Below, piece by piece: positions 1 through 6,765 of a stretch of 10,993 nucleotides of DNA. The DNA comes from DAISKN01 sp963716925. Lineage in GTDB: Bacteria; Acidobacteriota; Vicinamibacteria; Marinacidobacterales; SMYC01. The position numbers and the translations under genes were made by a program. Numbering within the stretch: the stretch's first letter is position 1; each line of letters opens with the position of its first letter. The DNA lies in the NCBI GenBank assembly GCA_963716925.1, contig CAVQUX010000032.1, positions 1 to 10,993 of the forward strand, read 5' to 3'. Below the pieces are notes generated by a model. It saw only the letters and a list, made by a program, of their open reading frames with translations. It was not told the origin of the DNA and ran no database searches.

Positions 1-99
1 CGAGCTCCCGCGCCCGGATGCAACCTCATCCTGCAACGATCCCTTCCCGGCGCGGTTCCGAGCGGAGGAATCCGGTCGGCCAGGCGTTTCTACGGCTTT

Positions 100-1173
100 C
101 TATTCTCCCAGCGCCTTCACGGCGCGCTGCCGGACACCCTCATCGCTGTCCCCGGTCGCCTGTCGGAGCACGGGCTCGGCCAGGGGTCCGAGCTTCGCTG
201 CCGCTTCCACGGCCAGGTAGCGCACGTCCGCATGCGGCGACGCGAGGGCTTCACGGAGGTAAGGGAGGGCGATCTCCGCCGCCGGCGGCCCGATATCCAT
301 GAAGCCTCCGATCGCAATCCGGCGGCGCTCGCTGGTTCCCGCCCGGGCGCACTCGAGATAGAAGGCCATTGGCAACTCGGTCTCTCCCAGCTCGAGGAGA
401 GCACCCGCTGCGCAGTTCCGGACGCTGACCGACTCGGTGACGCTGTGAAGAACCGCGGTGAGATCGGGAATCGCCTCCTGCGCTCGCGCGTGCCCGAGGT
501 CGAGGGCGGCCTCGCAGCGGGTCATCGAGCTCGACGCGTTCTGGAGCTGCTCGCGGGCACGGGCTACGCGCGCGACGTGACGCTGAGCGCGTTCTTGGTC
601 CGCGGCCTTTCGTTCGGCTGCGGCCCGTGCATCTTCCTGGAACGCTCGCGCCTCCTCGAGGCGACTTTCCTCTTCGGCCCGTCGTGCCCCCCGACGACTG
701 TACTGGTACCCCGAGAGGGCTGCCGCGAATATCGTCGCGAAGGCGGGCGGCACGGCGGCTGCCTTGAAGACCGCGAACCAAGGGAACGGCTGCGAGGAGT
801 CCCACCAGCGCTTGAGCCCGCGTCCGAACGCCAGTAGGCCGGCGAGGACGGCTCCGTAGGCAACGACGAATTCCTGTCCAGGGGACGCGAGGAGAAACGT
901 GACACCCGTGACAACGCCGCCGAGGGAGAACCAGAATGCGCCGGAAACGAGAGCGCCGTTTCCGCCGGGGTCCGCTCCCTCGTCGCCTCGATCGCGAGGT
1001 TCCGCCCCGGCGCCCCTTGCGGGTCGAGGCTCGCGGAGCGCCCGCTCGACGAAGCGCTGGGCCGAGGGGCGCGAGAGGCCCGTGGCCATGAGCTCTCGGA
1101 CAAGGTCTTCCCTCGATTTGCCGGCTTCGACCGACCGCCGGATGCGCTCGGAGAGGCTTTCCCGGGCACTCAC
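100..1173 (-). CDS. Membrane-anchored coiled-coil/HEAT-repeat protein, function unknown
   Basis: A 357-residue protein that I cannot assign to a named family. The start is GTG at 1173, supported by an AAGGAG ribosome-binding site (plus-strand 1183-1188) 9 nt upstream. Visible parts in order: a basic/acidic N-terminal region (1-60) with a short helical segment around DLVRELMATGLS; hydrophobic segments at about 74-96, 102-119 and 132-155 that look membrane-spanning; an Ala/Arg/Glu-rich coiled coil at about 163-212; and HEAT/PBS-lyase-type repeats from about 220 to the end (for example LPYLREALASPHADVRYLAV). HEAT repeats make an alpha-solenoid used for protein binding, so a membrane-tethered scaffold is the likely role (inference). 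It is divergent from the lipoprotein pair at 1237 and 1805, whose second member also ends in HEAT repeats, which hints at a shared process. The frame is intact and the codon use looks like that of its neighbours. Confidence 0.8.
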   Translation of the reverse strand: MSARESLSERIRRSVEAGKSREDLVRELMATGLSRPSAQRFVERALREPRPARGAGAEPRDRGDEGADPGGNGALVSGAFWFSLGGVVTGVTFLLASPGQEFVVAYGAVLAGLLAFGRGLKRWWDSSQPFPWFAVFKAAAVPPAFATIFAAALSGYQYSRRGARRAEEESRLEEARAFQEDARAAAERKAADQERAQRHVARVARAREQLQNASSSMTRCEAALDLGHARAQEAIPDLTAVLHSVTESVSVRNCAAGALLELGETELPMAFYLECARAGTSERRRIAIGGFMDIGPPAAEIALPYLREALASPHADVRYLAVEAAAKLGPLAEPVLRQATGDSDEGVRQRAVKALGE

Positions 1174-1224
1174 TCCCGTGGACTCCTTCGGTCAGGGCGA
1201 CAGCCGGTCCCGCGATTGGTCATG

Positions 1225-1230
1225 TAGAAT
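1225..1230 (+). promoter_or_regulatory. -10-like hexamer TAGAAT, possible leaderless promoter
   Basis: TAGAAT lies 6 nt before the ATG at 1237 in an AT-rich stretch unlike the surrounding DNA. No Shine-Dalgarno sequence precedes this ATG and no good -35 box is visible. The placement suits a transcript that begins at or next to the start codon. The same ten bases, CATGTAGAAT, precede the minus-strand permease start at 5950. Confidence 0.4.
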
Positions 1231-1236
1231 AAATAA

Positions 1237-1797
1237 ATGATACACCTCGCGACATGGAAGTCACGCAAGCTGTTCTTGACCGCGCTCGTTCTCGCGTGCG
1301 CCACCAGCTGCAATACCGGGTCGAGGCTTCCGCAGGAGCTGACCTTCGAGGGACGCTCCCTCGAAAAAGCAACGGCGTGGTCGCGCGGGGAGATCTCCGG
1401 TGTGGTTTTCGTGCCGCCGGGAGAGAAGCTCGAGACGGCCTCGCTCCAGGTGGGCATCCTGGTCAGCGAGGAGCACACCTCCGGCGTCGAGCTGCACGAC
1501 TGGATCATGGAGCAGTATCGCAGCTCGCCGACCGCGCAATGGTACGAATCCACCACCTCTGACGAAGCGTGCAAGGTGGGCCTGGCCCCCGGTCCACGGC
1601 CGTTCGCGGCCCTTCACATCTGTCGCGCCGCCTCGGGGGTTTCCGCCTGCGTCGAAATCGATGAACGGCTCGGCGACGATGTCGTGGGCCGTTGCCTCAA
1701 CGGCGCCGGGGACTGCTGGGACGAGGTATGCAGTCAACTGTGGGCGCGACGCGCAGCCCTCGATGCCGAGGTGCTCGGCGTTCTTGGATCCCGTTGA
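1237..1797 (+). CDS. Small Cys-rich putative lipoprotein, function unknown
   Basis: A 186-residue protein. The N-terminus is a typical export signal: positive n-region (WKSRK), hydrophobic core LFLTALVLA, then Cys21 and Cys25, either of which could be a lipidated cysteine (VLAC or ATSC; neither is a perfect lipobox). The mature part has no family I recognise. Its second half holds six cysteines (in EAC, HIC, SAC, GRC, GDC and EVC contexts), an even number that would suit disulfides outside the cytoplasm (inference). ATG 1237 is chosen because it opens the signal peptide directly; there is no Shine-Dalgarno but a -10-like TAGAAT 6 nt upstream. The next gene starts 7 nt after its stop, so the two are very probably one operon. 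Confidence 0.72.
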   Translation: MIHLATWKSRKLFLTALVLACATSCNTGSRLPQELTFEGRSLEKATAWSRGEISGVVFVPPGEKLETASLQVGILVSEEHTSGVELHDWIMEQYRSSPTAQWYESTTSDEACKVGLAPGPRPFAALHICRAASGVSACVEIDERLGDDVVGRCLNGAGDCWDEVCSQLWARRAALDAEVLGVLGSR

Positions 1798-1804
1798 GAA
1801 GCGG

Positions 1805-3079
1805 GTGTCGATCCGGACGATAGCTCTCGCCTTCTCGCTCTGCGCGAGTCTCTCGGGCTGCCTGAGCGACCAAGGGCCGCCTCCATCGAGGCCGGACTCC
1901 GTCGTATTCGCTCTCGAGCCCGTGGACTCGAGGACGCCGGGGCGCGTGGGCTGGCTCGCGACGTACGAGAGCGAGGGCAAGATGGCACGGTTCCGAATCG
2001 AGCTTCAGCCGGAGCCTCGGGGAGCGAGCCTCCCCGCGTTCGTTCGCTGCGGCCTTTTCCGCGAGCCGGGCTCCGACGCCTCCCTACTGCTGCGAGACGC
2101 GGCCCGCGCTCTCGATGGGCGGGTCCCTTCGACGGAGCCGGGTATCGCGGCTCTCGAGGTAGAGGCCGTCCTCCTCGGGCGCGATCTGTCGCGCGGGGGG
2201 CAAGGGAATCGAGTGGCGGGAGCGTTCGGCTCCGAGCCGGAGGGCACCTGGGTTTCCACGAAACTCTTTCTTGGTGACGGGGAAGGTGAGGTCTTCCTGA
2301 ACCTGGATCCTATCGGCAGGTACGGGGAGCTCTCCATGACGGATCCGACCTATGGCGACGCCGTCCTTCGCGAGCTGGGCCGTCTCCTTCAGGGCGAGGT
2401 CCGCGAGGCCACGGAGGAACCGGAGGGCCCGGCGGAAAGCGTCGTACAGCCGTTGCCCGCGGAATCGTCCGAGCTGGCGCCGAAGGGCGACGCCGCGCGC
2501 GTCGCCGCCCTGGCCGAGAAGGCCGGGGCGGGAGTCTTTCAGCCGGAACGCCGTCAAGCTCTCGAGAGCCTGGCGAAGTTGGGTCCGCGTGCCAGGGAGG
2601 CGGTGCCCGTTTTCCTGATCGCGCTCGAGGACGAAGACGTGATCATCCGAGGGGAGGCGCTGCGCGGCTTGCCGAAGCTTCGGCCCGATCCGGAGATCGG
2701 CGTGGCCGCGGTCACGCCGCTCCTGAGCGACCCCCACCTGGCCAACCGGGTGTGGGCAGCCAACGCTCTCGCGGATTTCGGTCGGGGCGAGATGGCGGCG
2801 GCGCACCTCACGGCGCTCCTGAAGGGTGAAGGGAAGACAGGGGCGGCGGCCGGGCTCTCCCGTCTGGGGCCGGAGGCCCGGGGTGCGGTACCTTTCCTCG
2901 TCGAGATGCTGGAGAAGCGCGCCGACGCCAACGAAGGGTACTGGGCGGCCATGGCCTTGGCGGCCATCGGGCGCGACGCCGCGAGCGCGCTCCCCGCTCT
3001 CGAGGGAGCGTCCGCGGATCCCGAGAAGTCCGTTCGTGAGGCGGCGAGTTTCGCTATCCGCGAAATCGGGGGGCATTAG
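1805..3079 (+). CDS. HEAT-repeat lipoprotein, function unknown
   Basis: The same frame stays open upstream to 1400, but that part overlaps the preceding gene. The start is placed at GTG 1805 because it yields an ideal lipoprotein signal: MSIRTIALAFSL then the lipobox L16-S17-G18-C19. ATG 1763 is an alternative that only lengthens the n-region. The resulting product is 424 residues. Residues of about 20-200 form an unrecognised domain, followed by an acidic/Pro-rich linker at about 200-225 (EEPEGPAESVVQPLP). From about 225 to the end there are four to five HEAT/PBS-lyase repeats with the usual pattern of Ala-Leu helices, for example REAVPVFLIALEDEDVIIRG and ARGAVPFLVEMLEK. The predicted location is the periplasmic face of a membrane. 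It lies 7 nt downstream of the small lipoprotein gene and is divergent from another HEAT protein, suggesting the three act together (inference). The frame is intact. Confidence 0.75.
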   Translation: MSIRTIALAFSLCASLSGCLSDQGPPPSRPDSVVFALEPVDSRTPGRVGWLATYESEGKMARFRIELQPEPRGASLPAFVRCGLFREPGSDASLLLRDAARALDGRVPSTEPGIAALEVEAVLLGRDLSRGGQGNRVAGAFGSEPEGTWVSTKLFLGDGEGEVFLNLDPIGRYGELSMTDPTYGDAVLRELGRLLQGEVREATEEPEGPAESVVQPLPAESSELAPKGDAARVAALAEKAGAGVFQPERRQALESLAKLGPRAREAVPVFLIALEDEDVIIRGEALRGLPKLRPDPEIGVAAVTPLLSDPHLANRVWAANALADFGRGEMAAAHLTALLKGEGKTGAAAGLSRLGPEARGAVPFLVEMLEKRADANEGYWAAMALAAIGRDAASALPALEGASADPEKSVREAASFAIREIGGH

Positions 3080-3118
3080 CTTCTCCCTGTTGCGTCAGAA
3101 AGACACGCCACCTTTCAT

Positions 3119-3208
3119 TACGACACCTGGATTCGGCTCATCGTCTGGTTCCTCTTCGGCTTCGCCGTCTGCTTCGGCTACGGGATCCGGCAGTCGCTTG
3201 CATGCTAG
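3119..3208 (+). pseudogene. Remnant of the C-terminus of a cationic amino acid transporter (APC superfamily)
   Basis: The 141-bp gap between two genes holds an open stretch reading YDTWIRLIVWFLFGF then AVCFGYGIRQSLAC and a TAG stop at 3206-3208. This has the pattern of the conserved last membrane segment and tail of CAT-type amino acid permeases: (E/D)TW.RF..W...G..IYF.YG.R.S. Nothing upstream in this frame or the other two continues the family; the same frame reads back into the stop of the HEAT lipoprotein at 3077-3079. I therefore read it as about 30 codons left from a deleted permease gene. It lies just before another APC permease that is not its continuation, since that gene is complete. 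Assignment is by motif memory only. Confidence 0.6.
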
Positions 3209-3211
3209 ACT
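3206..3211 (+). promoter_or_regulatory. Extended -10-like motif TGCTAGACT before the permease start
   Basis: TAGACT preceded by TGC (an extended -10 arrangement) lies 9 nt before the GTG start at 3221. There is no Shine-Dalgarno sequence in between and no clear -35 box. It coincides with the TAG stop of the transporter remnant. It is a candidate promoter for a short-leader or leaderless transcript. Confidence 0.35.
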
Positions 3212-3220
3212 CCTCGGCCA

Positions 3221-4540
3221 GTGACCGGCGCCGCCGAGCTCCCGCGAAAACTCTCGGTCGTCGATTCCGCCGCCATCGTCGTGGGCACGGTGATCGGCTC
3301 CGCGGTGTTCATCGTCCCGAACTCCGTCGCCCAGAACCTGCAGTCCGTCCCCGCGTTTCTCGGGGTGTGGGTGTTCACCGGTCTCCTGAGCTTCTTCGGA
3401 GCCCTGGCCTATGCCGAGCTCGGGGCGATGATGCCCGCGACCGGCGGGCAGTACGTCTACCTCCGCGAAGCTTATGGACCGCTTCCCGCGTTTCTCTGCG
3501 GCTGGGCGTTCTTTCTCGTGATTCAGTCGGGCTCGATTGCGACCTTAGCCGCCGGGTTCTCGATCTACCTCTCGTACTTCGTGCCGCTCCCCACGGTGGG
3601 AGCGCGGCTCGTCTCCGTCGCGCTGATTCTCGCGCTCACCTTCGTCAACTACCGGGGCGTACGCCAGGGTGCGGCGGTGCAGAAGACCTTCACCCTGCTC
3701 AAGCTCGCGGGCATCGCGATCCTCGTGGCGAGCGCTCTCTTCGCCTCGCGTGAAGCGGCTCCCGCCGCCGCGGCGCCGGCCCCTTTCGCGTTTCGCCAAT
3801 TCGGCATTGCGATGATCGCTTGCCTCTGGGCCTACGAGGGCTGGTACTGCATCAGCTTCGTCGCCGGCGAGGTCAGGAATCCGCAGAGGAACATTCCTCT
3901 CGCGCTCGGGCTCGGGGTCGCCGCCATCATGGCGATCTACCTGAGCGCGAACCTCGCCTATTTGAAGATCCTTTCTCTCCCGGAGATCGCCGAGACTTCC
4001 CGCGTCGCCGCGACCGTCGCCGAGCGGACCCTCGGCGCCCTCGGCGCTTCTTTCGTCTCCCTGACGATCCTCCTCTCCATCATCGGCTCCACCAACGGAA
4101 CCATCCTCACCGCCGCGCGGGTGTACTTCGCCCAGGCGCGCGACGGTCTGTTCTTCTCCCGGGTCGCCGAGATCCATCCTCGCTTCGAGACCCCCGGATT
4201 CTCGCTCCTGTTCCAGGGGGGCTGGGCCTCGATCCTGGCGGCGTCGGGCTCCTACGACAAGCTCTTCTCGTACGTCATCTTCGCCGCCTGGATCTTCTAC
4301 GGGATGACGGTCGCGGGCGTTCTCATCCTCAGGCGGAAGCAACCGGAACGAGAGCGGCCGTATCGGATGTGGGGGTACCCGGTGACTCCGATCCTCTTCG
4401 CCGGGGTTTCTTTCTGGTTCGTCGGCAACACGATGGTGACGACCCCCGGACCTTCTCTCGTCGGGCTCGCCATCATCGCGACCGGGGTCCCGGTCTACTT
4501 CTACTGGAGCCGGGGACGGGTCACGAACGCTCGATCGTAG
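3221..4540 (+). CDS. APC-superfamily amino acid permease (LAT/APA-like)
   Basis: A 439-residue integral membrane transporter, the usual length for the family, with about 12 hydrophobic segments. The first carries the signature GTVIGSAVFIVP, matching the unwound substrate-binding helix of APC transporters (G..IGSGIF pattern). It is followed by AELGAMMPATGGQYVYLREA, the second family hallmark, and by YEGWYCISFVAGEVRNPQRN at about residue 207, matching the (Y/W)-G-W...E-(V/I)-(K/R)-N-P motif of the L-type/APA group. It most likely moves amino acids by exchange or proton symport across the inner membrane; the substrate cannot be read from sequence. GTG 3221 places the first helix at about residue 12, which is normal, although no Shine-Dalgarno is seen. 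It runs toward a second APC permease on the other strand and overlaps its 3' end by 20 bp, so the two are not co-transcribed. Confidence 0.88.
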   Translation: MTGAAELPRKLSVVDSAAIVVGTVIGSAVFIVPNSVAQNLQSVPAFLGVWVFTGLLSFFGALAYAELGAMMPATGGQYVYLREAYGPLPAFLCGWAFFLVIQSGSIATLAAGFSIYLSYFVPLPTVGARLVSVALILALTFVNYRGVRQGAAVQKTFTLLKLAGIAILVASALFASREAAPAAAAPAPFAFRQFGIAMIACLWAYEGWYCISFVAGEVRNPQRNIPLALGLGVAAIMAIYLSANLAYLKILSLPEIAETSRVAATVAERTLGALGASFVSLTILLSIIGSTNGTILTAARVYFAQARDGLFFSRVAEIHPRFETPGFSLLFQGGWASILAASGSYDKLFSYVIFAAWIFYGMTVAGVLILRRKQPERERPYRMWGYPVTPILFAGVSFWFVGNTMVTTPGPSLVGLAIIATGVPVYFYWSRGRVTNARS

Positions 4541-5950
4541 CCGGACCCAAAGGACGACGCCAGCGGGGAAGCAGCGCGGCGAATCCGACGAAGATCGCCG
4601 TCCCCGCGATCATCTTGATTTCGTAGTGGAGGGGCGATTCGACCGAGGCCGGGGGCACGAAGGCCGTGGCGAGCGCGAGAAGCGTGGCCACGAGGCCCGC
4701 AGCCCCGGCGAGCCGGAGCACGAGCGGATTGCGATAGTGCCCTCCGGGCTGTCCCGCGACCCGGATCAGACCCAGGTAGAGATAGACGAAGGGAACCAGC
4801 TGCAGCACGACCGCGAGCTCGAGAAGCGTCAGATAAGCGTCGCGCACTCCCGCGCCGATGAAGCTCATGGCGATGAAGACCGAGGAGGCGGCGGCGTGGG
4901 TGATGAGGGCCACGTACGGGGTTCGCCATCTCGGATGGACGCGGCCGAGCGCTTCCGGTAGGTAGTGGTCGAGTCCGGCGACGAACGGAATCCGCGCCGA
5001 GCCCGAGAGCCACGCGGAGGTCGCTCCTGAGATCGAGAGAGTCAGGATGAGCGCGAGTGGCGCCATGAGAAGCGCGACCCCCGCGAGCGAGCCCAGCCGC
5101 TCGAAGGCCTGCAGGATTCCCTGGACGACGCTCACCTCGCCCGGCGGGAGGGCGACCAGCAGCGAGAGAGTCGCCGCAAGATAGAGGATGCCGCAGGCGA
5201 GTCCTCCGACGAGCACCGCGCGGGGGATGTTCCGGCGAGGATCCCGATCTCGTCTCCCATCACCGACCCGAGCTCGAGACCGACCAGCCCGAAGCAGATG
5301 ACGCTGAACGCGGAGACCGTTCGCCACTCGCTCAATGTGGGAAGGAGCGCGGCTGCTCCCGGAAGCGAGTGAAGTCCCTGGCCACCGGACCTTGTGAAGG
5401 CGGCCGCCGCGACCGCGAGGAGCACCAGAGTCGCGCCCACCGCCCCCATGCCCCCGAGGTTGTTCACCCACTTGCCCACCCCCAGACCCAACAGGTTGAG
5501 CGCTGTGAAGCTCCAGAGGAGGACAATCGAGAGTGCGAACACGAACCCCCGGTTGTCGGCCAGGTGTACCGCGCCCGGCCCGCCGATGTAGACGGCGATC
5601 CCGACGAGATAGAGAAGTAACGTCGGAATATAGAAGATGTTGTTGGTCCAGTAGCACCAGCCGCTGACGAAGCCGTGGGTATCGCCGAAGAGCTTCCGCG
5701 TCCAGAGGTAGATGCCGCCCTCCTGGGGATACCGGGTCGCGAACTCCGCCACCGCGATTCCTTGGGGAAGGAAGAACAGCAGGAGCGCCGCGGTCCAGAG
5801 AGTGATCGAAGGGAATCCTCCCGCAGCCGTGACCGGCACCAGATTCAGGTTCAGGACGGCGACGATGTTCAGGAGGATGAGGTCCCAGAGGCCGAGGGAG
5901 CGAGGAAGCTCGGGATGCGCCGCCTCGCCGCGTTCGTGGGCGGCGTTCAT
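4521..5950 (-). pseudogene. APC-superfamily amino acid permease split by one frameshift
   Basis: Two minus-strand frames together encode one permease of about 476 residues. The first runs from ATG 5950 (MNAAHERGEAAHPELPRSLG) through FVSGWCYWTNNIFYIP and ICFGLVGLELGSVMGDEI. The second resumes with RDPRRNIPRAVLVGGLACG, runs through ISGATSAWLSGSARIPFVAG, and stops at 4521. The switch lies at about 5243-5249: the plus strand reads ATCCCGATCT where one more G (ATCCCGGATCT) would restore the family motif E-I-R-D-P-R-R-N-I-P. A single missing base therefore explains the break. No other lesion is seen and all motifs are preserved on both sides, so it is either a very recent pseudogene or a sequencing error. 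Function would be amino acid transport, substrate unknown. ATG 5950 has no Shine-Dalgarno but a TAGAAT 8 nt upstream. It is divergent from the AbrB gene and convergent with the other permease. Confidence 0.82.
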
Positions 5951-5958
5951 CGCGGCGG

Positions 5959-5964
5959 ATTCTA
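5959..5964 (-). promoter_or_regulatory. -10-like hexamer TAGAAT before the minus-strand permease
   Basis: Read on the minus strand, CATGTAGAAT ends 8 nt before the ATG at 5950. The same ten bases precede the lipoprotein gene at 1237. No Shine-Dalgarno lies in the 8-nt spacer (CCGCCGCG). It is a candidate leaderless promoter; no -35 box is convincing. Confidence 0.4.
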
Positions 5965-6010
5965 CATGGCGCCCTAGCCTCCGGCAACGATGCCTCGCCA
6001 TCGACGCCCG

Positions 6011-6039
6011 TTGCGCACGGCGCCTGAATGTCTGATAAT
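6011..6039 (+). promoter_or_regulatory. Candidate promoter of the AbrB/PIN operon
   Basis: TTGCGC (6011-6016) and GATAAT (6034-6039) are separated by exactly 17 nt. The -10 box matches the consensus at 5 of 6 positions, the -35 at only 3 of 6. Initiation would fall at about 6046, only a few bases before ATG 6052, which argues for 6052 over the upstream ATG 6028 as the start of the antitoxin. Confidence 0.45.
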
Positions 6040-6044
6040 CAGGC
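6022..6044. promoter_or_regulatory. Inverted repeat over the -10 box, possible antitoxin operator
   Basis: The 6-bp arms GCCTGA (6022-6027) and TCAGGC (6039-6044) are perfect complements around an 11-bp AT-richer spacer, and they bracket the candidate -10 box. Antitoxins of the AbrB/MazE type commonly repress their own operon by binding such palindromes. Its use here is inferred from position. Confidence 0.4.
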
Positions 6045-6051
6045 AAGGGAC

Positions 6052-6342
6052 ATGGGAGAATCGGCGAAAGTCGGCAAACGCGGCGCAGTCGTCATACCCG
6101 CCAGGCTCAGGAAGAAGTTCGGCATCGAGGAGGGTTCTTCCGTTCTGGTCGAAGAGGGGCCGGACGGAGTCGTCATTCGTCCAGCCGTCATGGTTCCTAT
6201 CGAAATCTGGTCCCCCGAGCGGAAGGCCGCGTTCCTTCTGGAGAACGCCGTGGACGTCGAGGACTATGAATGGGCGCGCCGCGAGGTGCGTCGGATGGGA
6301 CTCGACCCGGACCGGATCCCGCACGGTAAGCCCAAGCCCTGA
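6052..6342 (+). CDS. AbrB/MazE-type (SpoVT-AbrB fold) antitoxin
   Basis: A 96-residue protein from ATG 6052. Residues 4-47 are a classic swapped-hairpin AbrB DNA-binding domain: KVGKRGAVVIPARLRKKFGI followed by EEGSSVLVEEGPDGVVIRPA, with the expected 'G..(V/T)(I/V)PA.LR...(G/N)' pattern. The remaining half (WSPERKAAFLLENAVDVEDY and the Arg-rich segment after it) would be the toxin-binding tail. ATG 6028 is in frame and would add 8 residues, but it sits inside the candidate promoter and has no ribosome-binding site. An AGG lies 8 nt before 6052. A PIN-domain toxin starts 3 nt after the stop, so this is a type II toxin-antitoxin pair in which the protein neutralises the toxin and likely autoregulates the operon. 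Confidence 0.82.
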   Translation: MGESAKVGKRGAVVIPARLRKKFGIEEGSSVLVEEGPDGVVIRPAVMVPIEIWSPERKAAFLLENAVDVEDYEWARREVRRMGLDPDRIPHGKPKP

Positions 6343-6345
6343 CGC

Positions 6346-6765
6346 GTGGATCGTCTCTTTCTCGACGCGAACGTTCTCTTCGCCGCAGCCTATCGAGAGG
6401 ACTCCCCGCTGGTGCGGCTATGGCGTCGTCGAGGTGTCGAGTTGCTGACTTCAGCCTATGCTCGCGCCGAGGCCGAACGGCACTTGAACCCGGATCAGCG
6501 GGTGCGGCTCCCGGAGTTGATCAAGAGCGTGCGCCTGGTACCGGACGCACCCTCCCAAAACCTTCCCGAAGAGTTTTCGCCCCGACCCAAGGACGTTCCC
6601 ATCGTAGCGGCAGCCATCGCCGCGCGGGCCAGCCACCTGATCACCGGTGATCGGAGAGACTTCGGCCCGTACTTTGGTAAACGGCTGGGCGGGATGCTGG
6701 TCCTCCCGCCCAGAGACTATCTCGTGCCATCCGGGCGCAAGCCGCTGCGCGCCAGCAAGAAGTAG
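6346..6765 (+). CDS. PIN-domain toxin (VapC-like ribonuclease)
   Basis: A 139-residue PIN-domain protein starting at GTG 6346, 3 nt after the antitoxin stop, so translation is probably coupled. The acidic residues expected for a metal-dependent RNase are present: D7 in FLDANVLF, E42/E44 in ARAEAERHL, D83 in PKDVPIVAAAIAARA, and D102 and D105 in ITGDRRDFG. The length is typical of VapC-type toxins. In this family the toxin cleaves tRNA, rRNA or mRNA and is blocked by the AbrB- or RHH-type partner; the target here is unknown. Its last 20 or so codons plus the next kilobase recur at 10116 onward. It is convergent with an HcrB-like gene whose stop codon lies only 3 nt away. The frame and catalytic residues are intact. 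Confidence 0.85.
   Translation: MDRLFLDANVLFAAAYREDSPLVRLWRRRGVELLTSAYARAEAERHLNPDQRVRLPELIKSVRLVPDAPSQNLPEEFSPRPKDVPIVAAAIAARASHLITGDRRDFGPYFGKRLGGMLVLPPRDYLVPSGRKPLRASKK

Noticed and set aside
1..99. Possible gene start at the left edge
   Set aside because: The only frame present (from 18) is a short Arg/Pro-rich reading antisense to the HEAT gene; I see no supported feature in these 99 bases.
1400..1804. Upstream extension of the HEAT lipoprotein frame
   Set aside because: It overlaps the small lipoprotein gene in another frame, looks compositionally random, and would bury the perfect lipobox that follows GTG 1805.
2084..3076. Minus-strand open frame of 330 codons opposite the HEAT lipoprotein
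   Set aside because: No recognisable domain; the plus strand encodes a lipoprotein signal and HEAT repeats, so this is an antisense shadow of high-GC codons.
3202..3753. Plus-strand open frame of 183 codons overlapping the start of the permease at 3221
   Set aside because: Arg/Ser/Pro-rich translation typical of an out-of-frame reading of GC-rich DNA; the overlapping frame is a clear APC permease.
3545..4342. Minus-strand open frame of 265 codons inside the permease gene
   Set aside because: Charged, low-complexity translation with no domain; antisense shadow of the permease.
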